64,000 bases of DNA, from contig NZ_OPYN01000132.1 in assembly GCF_900277125.1 (NCBI RefSeq), positions 80,879 through 144,878 on the forward strand, given 5' to 3'. This document shows positions 26,617 to 34,475 of the stretch, one piece after another (position 1 is the stretch's first letter; each line of letters begins with the position of its first letter). The position numbers and the translations under genes were made by a program. The notes under the pieces were generated by a model. That model worked only from the letters and a program-made list of their open reading frames with translations, made no database searches and was not told the DNA's origin. This stretch comes from Pseudomonas inefficax. Lineage in GTDB: Bacteria; Pseudomonadota; Gammaproteobacteria; Pseudomonadales; Pseudomonadaceae.

Positions 26617-29232
26617 ATGAGCCTGCTACCCCTGCGCAGCCGGCGTTTTCAGATCCTGCTGCGGGTTTCGGCCATTGCCGGCCTGGCCTTGCTACCGCTC
26701 ACCGGCTGGGCATCAGCGTGGCAAGTCAGTGTCGATGAACAGAACGGCCTGCCCTTGGTGACCCGCGGTGGTGGGCCGATGATGAAAACCAAGTTCGACT
26801 TCTGGGCGGCCGACTGGAGCTGGACCGGTTTCTCCAGCACGTTCAAGGTCAATGGCCCCTACCACTACACGCTGCAGGGCAAGAACAAGGAACTGGACTT
26901 CGACCTGGCGGCGGATATCCGCAAGGAGCAGGCGCAAACCCTGAGCTGGACTTTCGACCTCGACGCTCATAGCCGCCAGGCCGGGGTGATGGGCGGCGGC
27001 ATGGTCTTCGAGTTCGACCCTGCGCAAATTGCCGGAGACATGGGCGCCCCGCAGCTGCTACCCGGCAACCGTGGCTGGTCATGGGGCAAGGCGGACCAGG
27101 GCCGGCGCATCGAAATGCGCTTCGATCCACCGCTGGCCAAGATGTATTTCGAGCGCGGCAACCCGTCCGAACTGCGTGCGTTCATCTACAGCGACCCTAT
27201 CAACGCCGGTCGGCAGCAGATCAAGGCGGTGCTGAACATTACCGGCGACATTGAGCTGGGGCCCACGCCCAGCGAACGCTTCGGCCTGGCCGACCCCGCC
27301 GGTTGGCCCGACGACCAACTGGACTGGCGCACCTCGCCAGTGGACCTGTCGTTCCTCAACGCTGCGCAAAAGCCTGCCGGCAAGCATGGTTTCGTCAAGG
27401 CTGTCGGCGAGCAGCTCATGTTCGAAAACAACACCCCGGTGCGCTTCTGGGGCACCAACCTGTCCGCCTATTCGTTGTTCAAGAGCCCCGACGAAGAAAT
27501 CCGCCAACAGGCCAAACGCCTGTCGGCCCTGGGTTTCAACCTGGTGCGTCTGCACCACCACGACTCGCCCTGGGTCAGCCCGAACGTGTTTGGCGACGGC
27601 ACCCTGGTGCGCGATACCCAGCAGCTCAGTGCCGAATCGCTGCGCAAGCTCGACCTGTGGATCAAGGCGCTCAAGGACGAGGGCATCTATATCTGGCTGG
27701 ACCTGCACGTGCAGCGGGCGCTTACTGCCAAAGACAACATCGATGACTTCGAGGAACTGGCCAAGGGCGGGAACCATGTCGACCTGAAGGGTTACGCCTA
27801 CATGAACCGCAGTATCCAACAGGCGATGAAACGCTTTGCCGAGCAGTACCTGACCCATGTGAACGAATACACCGGCCTGGCCTACAAGGACGACCCGGCC
27901 ATCGCTGCCGTACTGCTCACCAATGAGAACGACCTCACCCAGCATTATGGTAACGCCCTGATGCCGAACAAGGATGTGCCGCACCACAGCGAGCGTTACA
28001 TGGAAGCGGCCAAAGCCTTCGCCAAACGCTATGGCCTGCCCGCCGACCTCACCTGGCGCGCCTGGGAGCATGGCCCTTCGAAGCTGTATCTCAACGACCT
28101 GGAACAGCGCTTCGACGCCGACATGATCGCCCACCTGCGCGGCCTCGGCGTCAAAGTGCCGATCGCCACTACCAGTACCTGGGGCGGCAATGGCCTGAGC
28201 GCGCTGCCGGCACTGACCTCAGGCGATGTCATCGACGCCCATGGCTACGGGGCCAATGGCCAACTGGAGAAGAACCCGCTGACCAGCGACGGCCTGATCG
28301 ACTGGCTCGCCGCCGCCCAGGTAGTTGGCAAGCCTCTGACCGTCAGCGAGTGGAACGCCGAACCCTTCCCGCTGCCCGACCGCCACTCGCTGCCGCTGTA
28401 CGTGGCTGGCACCGCTGCCCATCAGGGCTGGGATGCCATGCTGCAATACGCCTACAGCCAGCAGGCCTTCAACCCAGGTTGGCGCACGGCGGATAACTGG
28501 CACGCGTACAACGACCCGGCGATGATCGCCACCTTGCCCGCTGCCGCCCTGCTCTATCGCCGTGCGGACGTGAGACCAGCCACTACCCGTTACGTGTTCG
28601 CGCCGACACCCGCCACCCTGTACAACCAGGAGATCACCCCGCGCAATTCACCGCTGCTGCGCACGGCCATGGAAAAGGGCCAATTGCAGATCGCCCTACC
28701 AGAGACGCCGGAGTTGCCCTGGCTGAAACCCGCCGCCATCCCTGCCGGTGCGCAGGTACTGCAGGACCCGGGGCAGTCCTTGCTGCCGGCCGACGCCACG
28801 GAAGCGGTCAGCGACACGGGCGAACTCAAGCGCAACTGGCAACAGGGCATCTATACCATCGACACACCGCTGACCCAGGCCGCCACCGGATGGCTGGGAG
28901 GTCGCTCGATCAGCCTGGGCGCCATTCAGGTGCAAACAAAAACGCCGTACGCCAGCGTCGTGGTGCAAAGCCTGGACGGCAACCCCCTGGGCCAGTCGCG
29001 TGAACTGCTGCTGTCGCTGGGTACCCGTGCCGTGCCCAAGGCCGATGCCAAGACACCGTTCAACGTCGAACCACTTGCCGGCACCTTGAGCATCAAGGCG
29101 CCTGCTGGCCTGAAACTGTTCGCCCGGGATGCACAGGCACAGTTGAAGCCGTTGCCGATGGCTTACCAGGAGGGGCGCTACAGCATCACATTAGACGGCA
29201 AGTACATGTCCAACTGGCTGTTCTTGAAATAG
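26617..29232 (+). CDS. Exported GH-A-type glycoside hydrolase of the exopolysaccharide cluster
   Basis: 871 aa from ATG 26617; a GTG at 26608 overlaps the previous stop. An N-terminal hydrophobic signal/anchor ends about residue 35. Residues 35-250 are a beta-rich domain. A TIM-barrel region follows with FWGTNLSAYSLFKSP, LGFNLVRLHHHDS, the acid/base E437 (LLTNENDLTQ) and the nucleophile E578 (TVSEWNAEP), typical of clan GH-A cellulase-like enzymes. The C-terminal ~200 residues appear beta-rich. By analogy with PslG it may trim or release polymer in the periplasm. The family number is not certain. Confidence 0.8.
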   Translation: MSLLPLRSRRFQILLRVSAIAGLALLPLTGWASAWQVSVDEQNGLPLVTRGGGPMMKTKFDFWAADWSWTGFSSTFKVNGPYHYTLQGKNKELDFDLAADIRKEQAQTLSWTFDLDAHSRQAGVMGGGMVFEFDPAQIAGDMGAPQLLPGNRGWSWGKADQGRRIEMRFDPPLAKMYFERGNPSELRAFIYSDPINAGRQQIKAVLNITGDIELGPTPSERFGLADPAGWPDDQLDWRTSPVDLSFLNAAQKPAGKHGFVKAVGEQLMFENNTPVRFWGTNLSAYSLFKSPDEEIRQQAKRLSALGFNLVRLHHHDSPWVSPNVFGDGTLVRDTQQLSAESLRKLDLWIKALKDEGIYIWLDLHVQRALTAKDNIDDFEELAKGGNHVDLKGYAYMNRSIQQAMKRFAEQYLTHVNEYTGLAYKDDPAIAAVLLTNENDLTQHYGNALMPNKDVPHHSERYMEAAKAFAKRYGLPADLTWRAWEHGPSKLYLNDLEQRFDADMIAHLRGLGVKVPIATTSTWGGNGLSALPALTSGDVIDAHGYGANGQLEKNPLTSDGLIDWLAAAQVVGKPLTVSEWNAEPFPLPDRHSLPLYVAGTAAHQGWDAMLQYAYSQQAFNPGWRTADNWHAYNDPAMIATLPAAALLYRRADVRPATTRYVFAPTPATLYNQEITPRNSPLLRTAMEKGQLQIALPETPELPWLKPAAIPAGAQVLQDPGQSLLPADATEAVSDTGELKRNWQQGIYTIDTPLTQAATGWLGGRSISLGAIQVQTKTPYASVVVQSLDGNPLGQSRELLLSLGTRAVPKADAKTPFNVEPLAGTLSIKAPAGLKLFARDAQAQLKPLPMAYQEGRYSITLDGKYMSNWLFLK

Positions 29233-29311
29233 GGTATGTGGCCATCTACCCTCACAACAGACCTGTAGCTGAAAAGCGCGGCTGTACAACAGCAGAGTCC
29301 AGGAGGCATGG

Positions 29312-30286
29312 ATGAAGTTTCTTGTTGTCGGTGGCGCAGGCTACATTGGCTCGCACATGGTCAAGCACCTGCTCGGTGCGGGCCATGAGGTGGTGGTAGC
29401 GGACCTGGTCGCGCCCGGCCCCGGCGTCCAGTGGGCGAAACTGGACATCGCAGACGAGCCCGCCCTGGACGTGCTGTTTGCTGTTTGCCGTTTCGATGCC
29501 GTGTTCCACTTTGCCTCGTTCATCCAGGTGGGCGAGTCGGTCAGCGTGCCCGGCAAGTACTACCAGAACAATGTCGCGGCCACCCTTTCCCTCCTGCAGG
29601 CCATGGTGAATGCCGGTATCAGGCACCTGGTTTTTTCGTCCAGCGCAGCCGTTTACGGCAACCCGCAGTACGTGCCGATCGACGAAGCGCATGCCAAGGG
29701 GCCGATCAACCCGTATGGGCTGAGCAAATGGATGGTCGAGCAGATTCTCGAGGACTTCGATCGGGCCTACGGTTTGAAGTCGGTATGCCTGCGTTACTTC
29801 AACGCAGCGGGCGCAGACCCGCAAGGCCAGCTGGGAGAGCGTCATGACCCGGAAACCCACCTGATCCCGTTGATCCTGCAGGCCGCTTCGGGTCGGCGTG
29901 ATGCAGTAACGGTATTTGGCCGCGACTACGACACGCCGGACGGTACCTGCATACGCGACTATGTGCATGTGGCCGACCTGGCGGTTGCCCATGCACTGGC
30001 GGTGGATTACCTGCTGGCGGGTGGCGAGCGAACCGCGTTCAACCTGGGCAATGGGCGGGGGTTTTCGGTGCAGCAGGTGATCGATACGGCCCGCGCGGTG
30101 ACTGGCCGGCAGATCCGCACCCTCGACGCCCCCCGCCGCCCCGGCGACCCGCCCCGGTTGGTGGCAGATGCCGGCAGGGCCATGCACGTGCTGGGCTGGC
30201 GGCCGGAGTTTGCCACGCTGGAGCCGATTGTGCGCCATGCTTGGCAGTGGGAGTTGCAGTATCCTTGGGCTCAGCACCAAAGCTGA
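29312..30286 (+). CDS. galE: UDP-glucose 4-epimerase
   Basis: 324 aa. Extended SDR: NAD motif VGGAGYIGSHMVKHL (residues 4-18), catalytic SSSAAVYG and YGLSK, substrate loop RYFNAAGADPQGQLGE, and YDTPDGTCIRDYVHV. It interconverts UDP-glucose and UDP-galactose and so supplies UDP-galactose for the exopolysaccharide. AGGAGG lies upstream of the ATG. It is the last plus-strand gene before the REP array. Confidence 0.95.
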   Translation: MKFLVVGGAGYIGSHMVKHLLGAGHEVVVADLVAPGPGVQWAKLDIADEPALDVLFAVCRFDAVFHFASFIQVGESVSVPGKYYQNNVAATLSLLQAMVNAGIRHLVFSSSAAVYGNPQYVPIDEAHAKGPINPYGLSKWMVEQILEDFDRAYGLKSVCLRYFNAAGADPQGQLGERHDPETHLIPLILQAASGRRDAVTVFGRDYDTPDGTCIRDYVHVADLAVAHALAVDYLLAGGERTAFNLGNGRGFSVQQVIDTARAVTGRQIRTLDAPRRPGDPPRLVADAGRAMHVLGWRPEFATLEPIVRHAWQWELQYPWAQHQS

Positions 30287-30296
30287 GATTGTGAGC

Positions 30297-31035
30297 CCGC
30301 GGAACACCGGCGCCAACCACCGCATCGCCTGCTTCGCGGGTAAACCCGCTCCCACAGAGTCCTCCGTCAGCTGAAGGAATGCACCGTACCTGTGGGAGCG
30401 GCTTTAGCCGCGAACACCGGCGCAGCCGGTGCCATGCACCGTGTTGGATTCTTCGCGGGTAAACCCGCTCCCACAGAGTCCCCCGTCAGCTGAAGGAATG
30501 CGCCATACCTGTGGGAGCGGGCGCGCCCGCGAACACCGGCGCAGCCGGTGCCAGCCACCGCGTCGCCTGCTTCGCGGGCATGCCCGCTCCCACAGGGAAC
30601 CCGTCAGCTGAAGGAATGCACCGTACCTGTGGGAGCGGGTTCACCCGCGAACACCGGCGTAGCCGGTGCCATGCACCGTGTTGGATTCTTCGCGGGTAAA
30701 CCCGCTCCCACAGAGTCCCCCGTCAGCTGAAGGAATGCGCCATACCTGTGGGAGCGGGCGCGCCCGCGAACACCGGCGCAGCCGGTGCCATGCACCGTGT
30801 TGGATTCTTCGCGGGTAAACCCGCTCCCACAGAGTCCCCCGTCAGCTGAAGGAATGCGCCGTACCTGTGGGAGCGGCTTTAGCCGCGAACACCGGCGCAG
30901 CCGGTGCCATGCACCGCGTCGCCTGCTTCGCGGGCATGCCCGCTCCCACAGGGAACCCGTCAGCTGAAGGAATGCACCGTACCTGTGGGACCGGGTTCAC
31001 CCGCGAACACCGGCGCAGCCGGTGCCAGCCGGTCC
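30297..31035. repeat. REP array, six copies with 118-119 bp period
   Basis: GTCAGCTGAAGGAATGC recurs at 30367, 30485, 30603, 30722, 30841 and 30959. Each unit holds two opposed REPs plus the palindrome ACCGGCGCAGCCGGT. Two unit subtypes alternate (TTAGCC or GCGCGCC loops). The array fills the whole 758-bp gap between the convergent galE and acyl-CoA ligase stops. No gene is present in it; short frames in it are repeats of each other. Confidence 0.95.
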
Positions 31036-31044
31036 GGCCAGCAT

Positions 31045-32700
31045 TCAGAGAAATGCCTGCCGGATCCTCTTCTTGTCGATCTTGCCAACGCTGGTCTTGG
31101 GGATCTCCTCCACGCAACGCAACTGCCGTGGTATCGCCCATTTGTTCAGGTGCCCGCTTTCCACAAAAGGCTGCAGGTGCCCGGCCAACCCCGCCTGGTC
31201 GAACTGCATGCCATCACAACAGACGACCAAGGCCAACGGCTGTTCACCCCACTGCGCGTCCGGGATGCCGATCACCGCCACCGATGCGACAGCCGGGTGC
31301 TGGCTGATCAGGTTTTCCAGCGCCACCGAGCTTACCCACTCGCCACCGGTCTTGATCACATCCTTGATCCGGTCCCGAATACGCACCACACCCACAGGGT
31401 CGATGCAGGCCAGGTCGCCAGTGTGCATCCAGCCTCCCAGCCACAACGCGGCACCCTGCTCCGGTTCATGCAGGTAGCCCTGGGTCAGCCACGGCGCACG
31501 CACCACGATTTCACCCAGGCTTTCGCCGTCACGGGGCACATCATTGCCTTCTGCGTCGATGATGCGCAGGTCCACCAGGGCAATCGGTACGCCGGCATCG
31601 ATACGTAGCGGCAGCTGTTGCGCCATGGGCAGTGCCAGCAGGTCGGCACTCAGGTGGGTGATGCTGAGCAGCGGGCAGCTTTCCGACATGCCGTAGCCAC
31701 AATGCACACTGATGCCGCGCTCACTGGCACGCAGCGCCAGGCCCAGGGTCAGCGCACTGCCGCCCAGCAGCATCTTCCAGCCGGTCAGGTCGGCGCGGCG
31801 CCCTTCCTCGCTGTCGAGCATCATCTGCAGCACCGTGGGCACACAATGGGAGAACGTCACGCCCTCGTCGCGGTACAGGCGCACCAGGCGGTTGGGCTCG
31901 TAGCGCCCCGGGTAGACCTGCTTGATGCCCAGCGCCGTGGCCACATAGGGCACGCCCCAGGCATGCACATGGAACATCGGCGTGATGGGCATGTACACGT
32001 CGCCGCTGCGCAACAGCGGCACCTCGCCGCAGGCAGCCAGGGTGCCCTGCTCGACCAGGGTATGCAGCACCAGTTGCCGGTGGCTGAAGTACACGCCCTT
32101 CGGGTTGCCGGTGGTCCCGCTGGTGTAGAACAGCGTGGCCAATGAGTGCTCGTCGAAATCGGCGAAGTCGAACTGCGGCTCGGCAGCCGCCAGCAGCGCT
32201 TCGTACTCACCCAGCAACGGCACATCTTGCGTTGCCGGGCCACCTTCAGCGAGGCGAATGAACCCCTTGACCGTGGGCAAGTCATCGCGCAATTGCGCCA
32301 TCAACGGCAAAAAGTCGTCATGAACCAGTACCAGGCGGTCCTCGGCATGGTTCATGGTGTAGCGCACCTGCTCGGTGGACAGCCGTACATTCACCGTGTG
32401 CAGCACAGCACCCAGCATCGGTACGGCAAAGAAGCATTCCAGCGCCCGGTGGCTGTCCCAGTCGAGCAAAGCCACGGTGTCGCCAGTCTTGACTCCGGCG
32501 GCGGTCAGCACGTTGGCCAGCCGCTGGATGCGTTCGAGCAGCGTGGTATAGGTGTAGCGCAGCTTGTCGGCGTAGACGATTTCCTGGTTGGGCTGGTAGC
32601 GCACGCCAGACAGCAGCAGGCGCTTGATCAGCAGTGGATAGGCATAGGCCTGCTCGGCCGCGGGCATGACGCGCGTGGTGATCATGTCGGCGGCCTTCAC
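31045..32700 (-). CDS. Acyl-CoA ligase (AMP-forming; AlkK/DmdB-like)
   Basis: 551 aa. AMP-binding motif LFYTSGTTGNPKGVYFSH, VHCGYGMSESCP, GWMHTGDLACID and the C-terminal KTSVGKIDKKRIRQ are present. Activates a carboxylic acid to its CoA ester. The sequence is of the medium-chain/DmdB class rather than FadD, but chain length is not readable. The start overlaps the acyl-CoA dehydrogenase stop (ATGA), so ligation and dehydrogenation are coupled. It is the last gene of operon A. Confidence 0.9.
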   Translation of the reverse strand: MKAADMITTRVMPAAEQAYAYPLLIKRLLLSGVRYQPNQEIVYADKLRYTYTTLLERIQRLANVLTAAGVKTGDTVALLDWDSHRALECFFAVPMLGAVLHTVNVRLSTEQVRYTMNHAEDRLVLVHDDFLPLMAQLRDDLPTVKGFIRLAEGGPATQDVPLLGEYEALLAAAEPQFDFADFDEHSLATLFYTSGTTGNPKGVYFSHRQLVLHTLVEQGTLAACGEVPLLRSGDVYMPITPMFHVHAWGVPYVATALGIKQVYPGRYEPNRLVRLYRDEGVTFSHCVPTVLQMMLDSEEGRRADLTGWKMLLGGSALTLGLALRASERGISVHCGYGMSESCPLLSITHLSADLLALPMAQQLPLRIDAGVPIALVDLRIIDAEGNDVPRDGESLGEIVVRAPWLTQGYLHEPEQGAALWLGGWMHTGDLACIDPVGVVRIRDRIKDVIKTGGEWVSSVALENLISQHPAVASVAVIGIPDAQWGEQPLALVVCCDGMQFDQAGLAGHLQPFVESGHLNKWAIPRQLRCVEEIPKTSVGKIDKKRIRQAFL

Positions 32701-34475
32701 AGTTGCCCGGCCTCGAGCAGATACAGGCTGTCGCTACCGGCCCTCACACTGGCACTCAGCGAATGAATGCGTGGCAGCAGGCGGGCAAAGTAGAACCGCG
32801 CGGTGCCCAGCTTGCTCAGGTGGAACGGCTCGGGGGCCGCATGACACTGGCATACCACGGCCATGCGTGCCCACAGGTAGGCGTAGAAGGTGTAGCCAAA
32901 CACCTGCAGGTACTCCACCGCCGCCGCACCCAGCTCCCGCGGGTGGCCCTGGGCCCGGTCGAGCAACCAGGCGGTCAGTTCGTCGAGGTTGCGCACGGCA
33001 GCCAGCAGCGGCGCGCCGAACTCCGCGCTCGCCGCAGGCAACGCCTCGGCAAAGGCGGTAATTTCATCGGACACACTGCGATAGGCCTGCCCGCCATCGC
33101 CAAACAGTTTGCGCCCCACCAGGTCGAGGGCCTGGATGCCGTTGGTACCTTCGTAGATCTGGGTAATGCGGCAGTCGCGGATCAATTGCTCCTGGCCCCA
33201 CTCGCGGATATAGCCATGGCCGCCCAGCACCTGTTGGCCGTGCAAGGTGGTCTCCAGCCCCATGTCGGTGAGGAAGGCCTTGGCCACCGGTGTGAGCAAC
33301 GCCACCTTGGCCTCGGCCTGGGCGCGTGCGGCCGGTACTTCGCTGTACCTGGCCAGATCCAGTTGCAGCGCAACGTAGGTGGAAAATGCCCGTCCGCCTT
33401 CGTTCAGCGCTTTCATCGTCAGCAGCATGCGCCTCACGTCCGGGTGGACGACGATAGGGTCTGCACTTTGCGTCGGCGCTTCGGCGCCCGTCGGCGCACG
33501 GCCTTGCTGGCGGTCACGGGCATAGGCGATGGCGCCCTGATAGGAGCGCTCGCCCAGGGCCAGGCCCTGGATACCTACGCCCAGGCGCTCGTAGTTCATC
33601 ATGGTGAACATCGCCGCCAGGCCCTTGTTCGGCTCGCCGACCAAGTAGCCGATGGCGCCGTCGAAGTTCATCACGCAGGTGGCCGAGGCCTTGATGCCCA
33701 TCTTGTGCTCGATCGACCCGCAACTCACCGCATTTGCGTCGCCCAGCATGCCATCGGCGTCTACCAGCACCTTGGGCACCAGCAACAGCGAGATGCCCTT
33801 GGGCCCGGCTGGCGCATCCGGCAGCCGCGCCAGCACCAGGTGGATGATGTTCTCGGTCAGGTCCTGCTCACCGCCAGTGATGAAGATCTTGGTACCGGTG
33901 ATGCGGTAACGGCCATCGGCGCCTGGCTCGGCACGGGTGCGGATCAGGCCCAGGTCGGTGCCGGCGTGCGGCTCGGTCAGGCACATCGAACCGGTCCAGC
34001 GCCCTTGGTACATGGGCGGCAGGTACAGCGCCTTCAACGGCTCGCTGGCATGGTTGAGCAGCGCCAGGCAGGCCCCGGCCGTCAGCATCGGGTACAAGCC
34101 GAACGACAGGTTGGCGGCATTGAGCATTTCTTCGAGCTGGGCGCCGATCACTTTCGGCATGCCCATGCCCCCATATTCCGGGGCACCGGCGACGCCCACC
34201 CAGCCATCGGCGGCAAATGCCCGGTAGGCATCGGCGAAACCATCGGGGGTGCGCACCTGGCCTGCCTCCCAGCGGCAACCCTGCTCGTCGCCACTGCGGT
34301 TGAGCGGCGCCACTACCTGGGCGATCAGCCTGCCGGCCTGTTCGAGCACGGCCCGGGCAGTATCGCCATCGACCTGCTCGGCCAGGGCGGGCGTTTGCGC
34401 CCACCAGGCCGGGATGTCGAACACTTCGTTGAACAGAAAATCCATGTCGCGCAGTGGCGGAAGGTAATCAGACAT
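32697..34475 (-). CDS. Acyl-CoA dehydrogenase, long form (DmdC-like)
   Basis: 592 aa from ATG 34475 (MSDYLPPLRDMDFLFNEVF). The upstream frame is shadow. Contains the FAD/acyl segment MCLTEPHAGTDLG, KIFITGGEQDL, and EGTNGIQALDLVGRK near the C terminus. About 200 residues longer than ordinary enzymes, with the N- and C-terminal extensions of the DmdC/FadE-like group. Oxidises an acyl-CoA to the enoyl-CoA. It overlaps the RND gene by eight bases. The substrate of this subclass ranges from fatty acyl to methylthio-propionyl-CoA. Confidence 0.9.
   Translation of the reverse strand: MSDYLPPLRDMDFLFNEVFDIPAWWAQTPALAEQVDGDTARAVLEQAGRLIAQVVAPLNRSGDEQGCRWEAGQVRTPDGFADAYRAFAADGWVGVAGAPEYGGMGMPKVIGAQLEEMLNAANLSFGLYPMLTAGACLALLNHASEPLKALYLPPMYQGRWTGSMCLTEPHAGTDLGLIRTRAEPGADGRYRITGTKIFITGGEQDLTENIIHLVLARLPDAPAGPKGISLLLVPKVLVDADGMLGDANAVSCGSIEHKMGIKASATCVMNFDGAIGYLVGEPNKGLAAMFTMMNYERLGVGIQGLALGERSYQGAIAYARDRQQGRAPTGAEAPTQSADPIVVHPDVRRMLLTMKALNEGGRAFSTYVALQLDLARYSEVPAARAQAEAKVALLTPVAKAFLTDMGLETTLHGQQVLGGHGYIREWGQEQLIRDCRITQIYEGTNGIQALDLVGRKLFGDGGQAYRSVSDEITAFAEALPAASAEFGAPLLAAVRNLDELTAWLLDRAQGHPRELGAAAVEYLQVFGYTFYAYLWARMAVVCQCHAAPEPFHLSKLGTARFYFARLLPRIHSLSASVRAGSDSLYLLEAGQL

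Noticed and set aside
30367..30975. CRISPR-like regular repeat array
   Set aside because: Period of 118 bp, repeated spacers and REP palindromes show a REP array. No cas genes.
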